A stretch of DNA of 17,455 nucleotides from Actinomycetota bacterium (GTDB lineage: Bacteria; Actinomycetota; Acidimicrobiia; Acidimicrobiales; Ilumatobacteraceae): contig JAPKZT010000261.1 of NCBI GenBank assembly GCA_026393655.1, positions 1 through 17,455 of the forward strand, given 5' to 3'. The position numbers were made by a program, and so were the translations under genes. A model generated the notes under the pieces. It was not told the DNA's origin, made no database searches, and saw nothing but the letters and a program-made list of their open reading frames with translations. This document shows, one piece after another, positions 1 through 6,989 of this stretch; position 1 is the first letter of the stretch, and each line of letters begins with the position of its first letter.

Positions 1-2
1 AA

Positions 3-185
3 GCTGGCCTTTATGTCACGGGTGGCACGCTCGTCAAACTTCCCGACGCAACAATTGTCAAAGCGCGCGAACTTTCTGGTGCTAACAATTTGCTGTTTCG
101 ACGCAACAGCCAAACTGGCGCCGTCGAAGCATCACAACGCACGGGCTCATGGGGCGGCCTCAACTCAGCCCTCCACAAAAACTAA
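3..185 (+). CDS. C-terminal end of an unidentified protein (5' partial)
   Basis: The third forward frame is open from the window edge for 60 codons and ends in TAA at 183-185, only 12 bases before the nitroreductase start, so the two are probably cotranscribed. It reads like real protein: it begins AGLYVTGGTLVKLPDATIVK and ends RTGSWGGLNSALHKN. An overlapping ATG-started frame (13-201) is Ser/Lys/Thr-rich with no recognisable pattern and would run into the next gene, so I prefer this frame. I do not recognise the family from this fragment. The rest of the gene lies left of the window. Confidence 0.55.
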   Translation, partial: AGLYVTGGTLVKLPDATIVKARELSGANNLLFRRNSQTGAVEASQRTGSWGGLNSALHKN

Positions 186-197
186 AGCGCGCAGATT

Positions 198-755
198 ATG
201 AAATATGAAGAGTTGCGAGAACTCGTGCGGACGCGGCGCACAGACATGATGGTTGACAAAGATCGAGCACTTGATGCTGGTGTCGTCGAAAAACTTTGTG
301 AACTCGCAATGTGGGCACCAAATCACAAGCTCACGTTCCCAAGCATGTTTGCTGCCGTTTCGGGCGATGCCCGTGAACGCTTAAGCAACTGCGTTGCTGA
401 TGCGATGGCACGCGAAGGTGACAAACCAGAAAAAGTGACCAAAGCCCGAACAAAGTTTCAGCGGGCACCGGTCATTTTAATAGTCGGCACAGAACTTGGC
501 GACACTCAGTTGCGCACCGAAGAAAATCGCGACGCAGTTTCGGCGGGTATTCAAAACATTTTGCTAGGCGCAACGTCGCTCGGCTTAGCCAGTTTTTGGT
601 CGAGTTGCCCTAAAGGTGTCAATGATGACGTAGCAAACTTCTGTGGCTTCAAAACCGACACACATATAACGGCGATGATCTATCTCGGTCACCCACAACG
701 CCAAGCACCAGCAATCGAACGACCGCCAGTAAAAATCAAACTCATCACTAGCTGA
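198..755 (+). CDS. Nitroreductase-family FMN oxidoreductase
   Basis: A 185-residue protein of the nitroreductase superfamily, closest in layout to the single-domain YdjA type. Such enzymes bind FMN at a dimer interface and use NAD(P)H to reduce nitro compounds, quinones or related acceptors; the physiological substrate is unknown here. Visible hallmarks are the N-terminal RTRRT (11-15) that contacts FMN phosphate, WAPNHK (39-44) matching the family's A-P-(D/N)-H-K segment, and a helix DAVSAGIQNILLGATSLGL near residues 112-130 followed by the FWSSCPKG segment. Length is normal (about 180-190). The ATG at 198 lies 12 bases after an upstream stop and lacks a clear Shine-Dalgarno, which fits cotranscription with the upstream gene. 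It converges on the mutase gene, with 47 bases between the stops. Confidence 0.85.
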   Translation: MKYEELRELVRTRRTDMMVDKDRALDAGVVEKLCELAMWAPNHKLTFPSMFAAVSGDARERLSNCVADAMAREGDKPEKVTKARTKFQRAPVILIVGTELGDTQLRTEENRDAVSAGIQNILLGATSLGLASFWSSCPKGVNDDVANFCGFKTDTHITAMIYLGHPQRQAPAIERPPVKIKLITS

Positions 756-802
756 GTCGCTTGTTCGCGTAGCACAACGCATCGCGGCGTGGCGCCAAGA
801 TA

Positions 803-2377
803 TTAACTTGGCTGGTAAACGCCAAACACTTCGCGCAGAACATCGCTAACTTCGCCAAGTGTCGCGCTTGCCCGCAATGCCTCTTTCATCGGATACAAAA
901 CATTGTCACTTTTGCGAGCCGAATCTTTTAATTTTGCAAGTGCTGCGGTCACATCGCTTTGGTTTCGTGTTGCACGCAATTTCGCCACCCTTGCAATTTG
1001 ATTCCGCTCAAGTTCTGGGTCAACTTTGGTCGGTACTGGTCGCACATCGTTCTCGACTTCAAATTTGTTCACGCCAACTAGCACTCGAGATCCATCATCA
1101 ATTGATTTCGTGTACGAGTAAGCGGCTTCTTCAATCTCACCCATCTGAAACCCAGACTCAATTGCCTGCACTGCCCCACCCATTTCTTCAATCCGTTTGA
1201 TGTACTCCCAAGACAGTCGTTCAACTTCGTTGGTCAACGACTCGACATAATAAGAACCAGCAAGCGGATCAGGTGTGTCAGTGACCCCACTCTCGTAGCC
1301 GATGATTTGTTGCGTGCGCAACGCGATTCGTGCCGCATCCTCGGTCGGCAAACTTAATGCTTCGTCAAACCCATTGGTATGCAAACTTTGTGTTCCGCCT
1401 AATACGGCAGCCATGCTTTGCACTGCAACCCGCACAATGTTGTTCTGCGCCTGCTGAGCAGTGAGCGTCGAGCCGCCTGTTTGTGTGTGAAATCTCATCA
1501 ATGCGCTCGCTGGGTTTTTCGCACCGAAACGTTGCGTCATGATCGTGTGCCACATTCTTCGGCTGGCGCGAAACTTCGCAACCTCTTCGAAGAAATTATT
1601 ATGACCGTTCCAAAAGAAACTTAATCTCGGCCCAAAATCATCAACATCAAGGCCAGAATCAATTGCCGCCTGCACATATGCAATTGCATTCGACAAAGTG
1701 AACGCAAGTTCTTGAACGGCAGTCGAGCCCGCCTCACGAATGTGATAACCCGAAATTGAAATCGTGTTCCATTTCGGAACATGCTCGGCGCAGTAGGCAA
1801 AAATATCCGTAATAATTCGCATTGATGGTCGGGGCGGATAAATATATGTGCCCCGTGCAATATATTCTTTCAACAAATCATTTTGAATCGTCCCAGAAAT
1901 CTCAGTTGACTTAACTCCGCGTTCTTCGGCAACTAGTTCGTAAAGTAGCAACAACACTGCCGCCGTTGAATTGATCGTCATAGATGTCGTCACTTTGTCA
2001 AGCGGAAGATCGGCGAGCAACACTCGCATGTCTTCAATTGAGTCAATCGCTACACCGACTTTGCCGACCTCGCCAGCCGCACGCGGATGATCGCTGTCGT
2101 AACCCATTTGAGTTGGCAAGTCGAATGCACACGACAAACCTGTTTGACCAGCATTTAGTAAAAACTTAAATCGCTCATTCGTGTCGGCCGCGGTACCAAA
2201 GCCCGCGTACTGACGCATTGTCCAAAGTCGATCACGATGCATCGTTGGATAAATGCCACGCGTATACGGCGCTGCGCCAGGTTCACCTAATCGCGTCTGC
2301 GCATCAAAACCTGTGAGTGACTTCTCGTTATATAGAGGCTCTACCTCGATACCTGAGTCAGTTTTTTTATCAGTCAT
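803..2377 (-). CDS. Methylmalonyl-CoA mutase, large (catalytic) subunit, split type
   Basis: A 524-residue catalytic (TIM-barrel) part of an adenosylcobalamin-dependent acyl-CoA mutase, interconverting (R)-methylmalonyl-CoA and succinyl-CoA in propionyl-CoA metabolism. Hallmarks: YPTMHRDRLWTMRQYAGFG (43-61), FDLPTQMGYDSD (85-96), IQNDLLKEYIARGTYIY (164-180), SISGYHIREAG (207-217) and GGTQSLHTNGFDEAL. The residues that separate methylmalonyl- from isobutyryl-CoA mutases are the methylmalonyl type: Tyr57 in RQYAGF and Arg175 in ARGTYIY (Phe and Gln in isobutyryl-CoA mutases). There is no C-terminal B12-binding domain and no DxHxxG motif, so it must pair with a separate small subunit not present in this window. 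It lies 16 bases downstream of the ridA-like gene and is probably cotranscribed with it. Ethylmalonyl-CoA or another branched acyl-CoA cannot be fully excluded as substrate. Confidence 0.92.
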   Translation of the reverse strand: MTDKKTDSGIEVEPLYNEKSLTGFDAQTRLGEPGAAPYTRGIYPTMHRDRLWTMRQYAGFGTAADTNERFKFLLNAGQTGLSCAFDLPTQMGYDSDHPRAAGEVGKVGVAIDSIEDMRVLLADLPLDKVTTSMTINSTAAVLLLLYELVAEERGVKSTEISGTIQNDLLKEYIARGTYIYPPRPSMRIITDIFAYCAEHVPKWNTISISGYHIREAGSTAVQELAFTLSNAIAYVQAAIDSGLDVDDFGPRLSFFWNGHNNFFEEVAKFRASRRMWHTIMTQRFGAKNPASALMRFHTQTGGSTLTAQQAQNNIVRVAVQSMAAVLGGTQSLHTNGFDEALSLPTEDAARIALRTQQIIGYESGVTDTPDPLAGSYYVESLTNEVERLSWEYIKRIEEMGGAVQAIESGFQMGEIEEAAYSYTKSIDDGSRVLVGVNKFEVENDVRPVPTKVDPELERNQIARVAKLRATRNQSDVTAALAKLKDSARKSDNVLYPMKEALRASATLGEVSDVLREVFGVYQPS

Positions 2378-2393
2378 AATCGCGGACTTAAGG

Positions 2394-2813
2394 CTACGAG
2401 TTCGGCTGCCTTGCTGCGACCACGGAGATCTCGATTAGCCATTCTGGTCGGGCAAGTGCTGGCACAGTTACGAGTGTGCTTGCCGCGCGATGCCCCGCCA
2501 TCGCAAGATCTCGTGCCGCCATCACAATTTTTAGATGATCCGCAAGGTCGTCAGAGTTCACGACATAAGTTGTCACCGAAACCACATCACTAATCGTCAT
2601 TGAACCTTCTGCCAAAATTGCTAAAATATTTTGCCAAACAACATTTGCTTGCTCGCCAATATTCGTCGGCACGTTGCCATCACGCCTCGTTGGCACTACT
2701 CCTGACGTGAATATGAGTTCAGAACCCGCTGGAACATGCACGCCATGCGCGTATGCCGCTACGGGGGCTGCCAGTTCAACAGGTTTCATTTCGCGCGAGA
2801 TAGTCAAGACCAT
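2394..2813 (-). CDS. RidA/YjgF-family enamine/imine deaminase
   Basis: A 139-residue Rid-family protein. RidA proteins form trimers that hydrolyse reactive 2-aminoacrylate and 2-aminocrotonate, released by PLP enzymes acting on serine or threonine, to pyruvate or 2-oxobutyrate and ammonia. Visible features: ELIFTSGVVP (32-41), an INILxxILxxxG-like helix, the DVVSVTTYVV strand (76-85), Arg109 in GHRAAST at the position of the catalytic arginine, and Glu128 in WLIEIS at the position of the conserved glutamate. This favours an active deaminase over inactive Rid paralogues, although GPYSQ is replaced by AAYAHG. The start is uncertain: Met9 (2787-2789) gives a family-typical 131-residue protein and a wider divergent spacer. 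It is probably cotranscribed with the mutase and is divergent from the E1 gene. Confidence 0.85.
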   Translation of the reverse strand: MVLTISREMKPVELAAPVAAYAHGVHVPAGSELIFTSGVVPTRRDGNVPTNIGEQANVVWQNILAILAEGSMTISDVVSVTTYVVNSDDLADHLKIVMAARDLAMAGHRAASTLVTVPALARPEWLIEISVVAARQPNS

Positions 2814-2824
2814 TCACGATAAGC

Positions 2825-2830
2825 CATAAT
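2825..2830 (+). promoter_or_regulatory. Candidate -10 element giving a leaderless E1 transcript
   Basis: CATAAT matches the TATAAT consensus at 5 of 6 positions and ends 6 bases before the ATG at 2837, so transcription would start at or next to the start codon. No Shine-Dalgarno precedes this ATG. No convincing -35 box is visible at 16-18 bases upstream. The divergent ridA-like start at 2813 leaves only 23 bases between the genes, so any promoter here must overlap the start of ridA. This is positional inference only. Confidence 0.35.
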
Positions 2831-2836
2831 TAACGG

Positions 2837-5206
2837 ATGAGCAAAAACATCGTTGGAAATGAAAATCTGGCCGACATTGAAGTGCTCGGAAGAATTCAAC
2901 AAAGAGTTCTCTGGCTTGCAGTACGCATGGTCGACTATGCCAACCGCGAACGAGAGATACCGCCAGCACCGGGCGGACGTGACGGCGAATTCAATGTAAA
3001 AGTTGGTGGACATATGGCCAGCAGTGCATCAGTCGTCAGCATCATGACTTCATTGTGGTTCGGTCACTTAAATGGCGACGACAAAGTTGCAGTTAAACCA
3101 CACGCTTCACCGATTTTCCACGCGATTAAGTATTTAACTGGCGAACTCGACAAGTCATATCTAAAGCGACTGCGCACTCTCGGCGGCTTGCAGAGTTATC
3201 CGAGTCGAACTAAAGATCCCGATGTTGCTGACTTCTCGACTGGCTCTGTCGGCCTCGGTGCTGTTGCACCGTTATTTGCGGCAATGGTTCGACGATACAT
3301 CGACGCACATTTCTCGCCGCGACCAGCAGCGCGTTTCATCGCACTAGTTGGCGATGCCGAACTAGACGAAGGAAATATTTGGGAAGCAATTGCTGACCCG
3401 TCACTTCAAGGCCTCGGCAATGTGATGTGGATCATTGATGCCAACAGACAAAGTCTTGACCGCGTTGTACCGGGCATGAAAATTAAAAAGCTTGCTGGTT
3501 TTTTCGCCGATGCGGGCTGGCATGTAATTGAAGCAAAGTACGGACATAAATTGCAGGCCGCATTTTCTCAACCAGGTGGCGAATCACTTCGAAAATACAT
3601 TGACGATATGTCGAACGAGCGTTACCAAAGTTTGTTTAGTGTGTACGGCGCAGCATTGCGTGAGAAGTTTTTAGAAGGGGCGCCCGCAGAAGTTGTTGCA
3701 TTCATAAACGACATCAGTGATGAAAACCTGGCACCTCTCGTGCAAAACTTGGGCGGCCACGACATCGAAATGTTGCTTGATGCTTATCGCGAATGCGATT
3801 TAGTGACCGACAAGCCGAGCGTTGTATTCGCTTACACAGTTAAGGGTTGGGGATTGCCAATTGCTGGTGACCCACTTAACCACGCGGCTTTACTTTCTGA
3901 AACTCAAATTGATGACTTACGCAAACGCAACGGCTTAACCCTTGAAACTGAATGGGATCAGTTCGTCAGTGACACCGAAGAAGATCGCGTGTGTCGCGCA
4001 GTGGGTGGCGACATCAACAATAAAGAGTTACCTGACCGACCAATGCTGAAAATTCCAAACGAAGTCAGTATCGCAGTTGGCAAAAAACCAATGTCGACTC
4101 AGGAAGTTTTTGGTCGACTATTAACTGGTCTTGGAGCAATCCCTGAAGTTGCCGAACGCATGGTCACAACTTCGCCAGACGTCAGCGTCAGTACAAACTT
4201 AGGTGGATGGATCAACAAGTTCGGTGTCTTTAGTTCAGACGAGAAACCAAATTATTTAGGCGATGACCGATTGTTGCGATGGAACGAAGGTCCACAAGGC
4301 CGTCACGTCGAACTCGGACTCAGCGAAATGAATTTATTTCTTGCTCTGCACGCCTTCGGTCTTGGCCACGAACTGCATGGCGAGCATCTACTCCCAATTG
4401 GCACCGTATACGATCCATTTGTTTGTCGTGGATTAGATGCGTTGATTTATGCCCTCTATAACGGCGCCAGATTTATTTTGGTCGGCACACCATCTGGTGT
4501 CACTCTGGCACCCGAAGGTGGAGCGCATCAAAGCACTGTCACAACGTCACTCGGCATAGAACTTCCGAATATGACTTACGCCGAGCCGTGTTATGCCCGC
4601 TCACTTGACTGGTTGTTATGCAACGGGCTTGAGCGACTCGGCACTCCAGATGGAGACAGCATGTATCTGAGACTTTCAACGCGACCGATTGATCAAGCAC
4701 CGTTTGAAAATGTTTTGGCTGTGCGTGGCGCCGATGCATTGCGTGCAGATGTTTTGGCAGGCGGATATCGACTTCATGAACCAACAGACATACCAACTGA
4801 TTTAATTATCGCCGCAACCGGAAGCGTCGTACCAGAAGCACTAGCCGCAGCAAAACTTCTCGAATCCGAAGGCGTCAACGCTGTTGTGTTAGATATTTGT
4901 TCACCTGACCGCATTTACCGTGGCTGGCGCAATGCTCAACAAAATGCAACGCGTCACGGGGTCACAACCCGAGATGTCGGACATCTTGGACTGCTGCTGC
5001 ATGAGTCCGAGCGTCGCCTGCCAATTCTGACGGTGCAAGATGCCGCGAGTCATAGCCTTGCTTGGCTCGGCTCGGTTTATGGGGCACGCACTGTGCCTGT
5101 TGGTGTTGACGAATTTGGTCAATCTGGCACAATCGCTGAGTTATATGGCATTTTTGATTTGCTGCCAGAACAACTCGTTAACGCTGCGTTGCTTGCATTG
5201 TCGTAA
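2837..5206 (+). CDS. Short AceE-like 2-oxoacid dehydrogenase E1 (thiamine diphosphate, homodimeric type)
   Basis: A 789-residue transketolase-fold protein resembling the homodimeric pyruvate dehydrogenase E1 (AceE), which decarboxylates a 2-oxoacid with thiamine diphosphate. Visible: GGHMASSAS (57-65), KPHASPIFHA (87-96), GLQSYPSR (117-124), the thiamine/metal motif GDAELDEGN (172-180) with Asn203 about 25 residues on, AYTVKGWGLP (332-341) with His349 in LNHA, the likely activating Glu497 in GLSEMN, and EGGAHQSTVTTSLGI in the second half. E. coli AceE is 887 residues. This protein starts at the point corresponding to about residue 80 of AceE, so the N-terminal segment used to dock E2 is missing. 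The real substrate (pyruvate, 2-oxobutyrate or other) cannot be read from sequence. It is first gene of a + strand operon; no E2 or E3 gene is nearby. Confidence 0.8.
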   Translation: MSKNIVGNENLADIEVLGRIQQRVLWLAVRMVDYANREREIPPAPGGRDGEFNVKVGGHMASSASVVSIMTSLWFGHLNGDDKVAVKPHASPIFHAIKYLTGELDKSYLKRLRTLGGLQSYPSRTKDPDVADFSTGSVGLGAVAPLFAAMVRRYIDAHFSPRPAARFIALVGDAELDEGNIWEAIADPSLQGLGNVMWIIDANRQSLDRVVPGMKIKKLAGFFADAGWHVIEAKYGHKLQAAFSQPGGESLRKYIDDMSNERYQSLFSVYGAALREKFLEGAPAEVVAFINDISDENLAPLVQNLGGHDIEMLLDAYRECDLVTDKPSVVFAYTVKGWGLPIAGDPLNHAALLSETQIDDLRKRNGLTLETEWDQFVSDTEEDRVCRAVGGDINNKELPDRPMLKIPNEVSIAVGKKPMSTQEVFGRLLTGLGAIPEVAERMVTTSPDVSVSTNLGGWINKFGVFSSDEKPNYLGDDRLLRWNEGPQGRHVELGLSEMNLFLALHAFGLGHELHGEHLLPIGTVYDPFVCRGLDALIYALYNGARFILVGTPSGVTLAPEGGAHQSTVTTSLGIELPNMTYAEPCYARSLDWLLCNGLERLGTPDGDSMYLRLSTRPIDQAPFENVLAVRGADALRADVLAGGYRLHEPTDIPTDLIIAATGSVVPEALAAAKLLESEGVNAVVLDICSPDRIYRGWRNAQQNATRHGVTTRDVGHLGLLLHESERRLPILTVQDAASHSLAWLGSVYGARTVPVGVDEFGQSGTIAELYGIFDLLPEQLVNAALLALS

Positions 5207-5215
5207 CCTGAAGTT

Positions 5216-6040
5216 ATGGCAATCATTGAACAATCATCAGATACGAAAAAAATAATTGACGGTATTGAACTCACGCCAAAAGTTGTGGCTAATTTAGGTC
5301 AACCAGTATTTGAGTCACTCGCACAAGAGCGTCAACATCGCAAAGAGAAACTTGCTGGCGCAATGCGTATCTTTGGTCGGCTTGGGTTTGGCGAAGGCGT
5401 CGCCGGACACATCACCGTGCGCGACCCCGAGTTCACCGATCACTTTTGGGTAAACCCATTTGCAAAAAGTTTTCGCTACATGTCTGTCAGCGATTTGATT
5501 CTGGTCAATCATGATGGTGATGTTGTTTACGGCTCGCAGCCCGTCAACCGTGCGGCATTTTGTATTCATGCGGCGATTCATCACGCTCGACCAGATGTAA
5601 TTGCAGCGGCACACGCGCACTCGCCATATGGAAAGTCGTGGTCTTCACTCGGGCGACTACTTGACCCAATCACACAAGACTCATGTGCGTTCTATGAAGA
5701 CCACACAGTGATCGCTGAACAAGGTGGTGCTGTCGTAGTCGAAGTAGCCGCAGGACAAGAAATCGCCGCGAAGTTTCCAAAGGGCAAAGCCATGATTCAC
5801 CAAAACCATGGTCTAATAACGGTTGGCGAAACCGTTGATGCGGCTGCATTTTGGTTCATCACAATGGAGCGAAATTGCCAAGCACAGTTGATGGCTGAGG
5901 CTGTGGGCAAACCAAAATTAATTTCTCACGAAGATGCAAGTTACACGCAAAAACTGACGGGGTTTCCGGCTGCTGGTTGGTTGCAATTTCAACCGCTGTG
6001 GCAAGACATCTGCCGAACTGACCCAGATCTTTTCGATTGA
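5216..6040 (+). CDS. Class II aldolase/adducin-family protein
   Basis: A 274-residue member of the class II aldolase/adducin N-terminal family, zinc enzymes that include fuculose- and ribulose-phosphate aldolases/epimerases and many uncharacterised proteins. Visible: GVAGHITVRDPE (61-72), FWVNPFAKSFRYMSVSDL (77-94), the zinc ligands His133 and His135 in AAHAHSPYG, and His198 in HQNHGL. At the position of the catalytic glutamate of sugar-phosphate aldolases (four residues before His118 in NRAAFCIH) there is Ala114, so retro-aldol chemistry of the FucA kind is doubtful. The first 45 or so residues are an extension ahead of the core. It follows the E1 gene by 9 bases and its stop overlaps the exporter start, so all three are probably one transcript. 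Function unknown. Confidence 0.82.
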   Translation: MAIIEQSSDTKKIIDGIELTPKVVANLGQPVFESLAQERQHRKEKLAGAMRIFGRLGFGEGVAGHITVRDPEFTDHFWVNPFAKSFRYMSVSDLILVNHDGDVVYGSQPVNRAAFCIHAAIHHARPDVIAAAHAHSPYGKSWSSLGRLLDPITQDSCAFYEDHTVIAEQGGAVVVEVAAGQEIAAKFPKGKAMIHQNHGLITVGETVDAAAFWFITMERNCQAQLMAEAVGKPKLISHEDASYTQKLTGFPAAGWLQFQPLWQDICRTDPDLFD

Positions 6041-6933
6041 GTTCTAATACCGCCTCGCGCGGATTAAATCGTTTTGCAAATAATGCACCGCCCGAAGCGC
6101 TGTTCGTCGTCTCTGCTGTCGGTCAATACTGCGGCGCTGTAATCGCGGTTCGATTATTTGATGACTTGGCGCCGGCCAGTGTCGCTTGGTTTCGCGTGAT
6201 CGGCGCAGCACTTGTATTGATTGCGGTTTCTATTCCGACATTGCGTCGTGGCGGACGCTGGACCCGGAACGAGCTAATTTCAGTCAGCCTGTTCGGAATC
6301 TCAACTGCATTAATGAATCTGTTTTTCTACTTAGCGATTCAGCATCTTGATCTCGGCAAAGGTGTGGCAATTGAATTTATCGGTCCAATCACTGTTGCTG
6401 CACTTCGAACTCGTACACGCCGAAACGCACTCGCGTTGCTCTGTGCCGTGCTCGGCGTCTTGATACTTTCTGGAATTGAATTTGGTAACGAACCAGTCGG
6501 TCTATTTTTTATTTTTCTTGCATCAATAATGTGGTCTGGATACATCGTCATCGGAGCAAGAGTTGCGCGCTTTGATCGCGGTGTCTCAGGCTTAGGAGTT
6601 GGCTTGTTGATCGGCGCAATTTTTATTGCACCATTTGGTGCACCAACAAGTGGACCAGCCTTTAGTGCACCATGGATTCTGGCAACTTGTTTCTTAGTTG
6701 GAATTTTATCCAACGCAATCGGGTACGGAATCGATCAATACACTTTGCGCAGAATTCCAGTAAGAAGATTTTCTATTTTGCTTGCACTATTACCAGTCAC
6801 TGCAACAATTTTCGGTTTGTTGTTCTTAGATCAAGTGCCAAGTATCACCGACCTCATTGGTATTAGTTTTGTGCTCGCTGGCGTTGTCGTGCAACAACGC
6901 GACACACTTCCCGCTACCGAAGTAGTCGCATAG
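6037..6933 (+). CDS. EamA/DMT-family exporter, RhtA-like
   Basis: A 298-residue integral membrane protein with two EamA repeats and about ten hydrophobic segments. It resembles the RhtA branch (threonine/homoserine exporters): NLFFYLAIQHLDLGKGVAIE followed by FIGPITVA in the first half, and LSNAIGYGIDQYTLRRIPVR with LLALLPVTATIFGLLFL in the second correspond to the RhtA signature segments. Amino-acid export across the cytoplasmic membrane is therefore likely, but the substrate is inferred from family only. The start is TTG at 6037, whose TTGA overlaps the aldolase-like stop by 4 bases, a typical arrangement for translational coupling; there is no usable ATG near the N-terminus. The stop is 56 bases before the cell-wall gene. 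Confidence 0.82.
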   Translation: MSSNTASRGLNRFANNAPPEALFVVSAVGQYCGAVIAVRLFDDLAPASVAWFRVIGAALVLIAVSIPTLRRGGRWTRNELISVSLFGISTALMNLFFYLAIQHLDLGKGVAIEFIGPITVAALRTRTRRNALALLCAVLGVLILSGIEFGNEPVGLFFIFLASIMWSGYIVIGARVARFDRGVSGLGVGLLIGAIFIAPFGAPTSGPAFSAPWILATCFLVGILSNAIGYGIDQYTLRRIPVRRFSILLALLPVTATIFGLLFLDQVPSITDLIGISFVLAGVVVQQRDTLPATEVVA

Positions 6934-6989
6934 TCAACAAAACCTGAACTCTTTTCGTCAGTCAAGTTAGACTTGTTGCTTCTGCGAGG

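Noticed and set aside
13..201. ATG-started frame of 62 codons at the left edge
   Set aside because: It overlaps the nitroreductase start and has a composition without domain-like character; the frame ending at 185 reads as a better C-terminus.
794..812. Inverted repeat GCCAAG/CTTGGC as a terminator for the mutase gene
   Set aside because: Only a 6-base stem, overlaps the stop codon and has no following T-run.
2378..2393. Cobalamin riboswitch in front of the mutase gene
   Set aside because: Only 16 bases separate it from the ridA-like gene, far too short for such an element.
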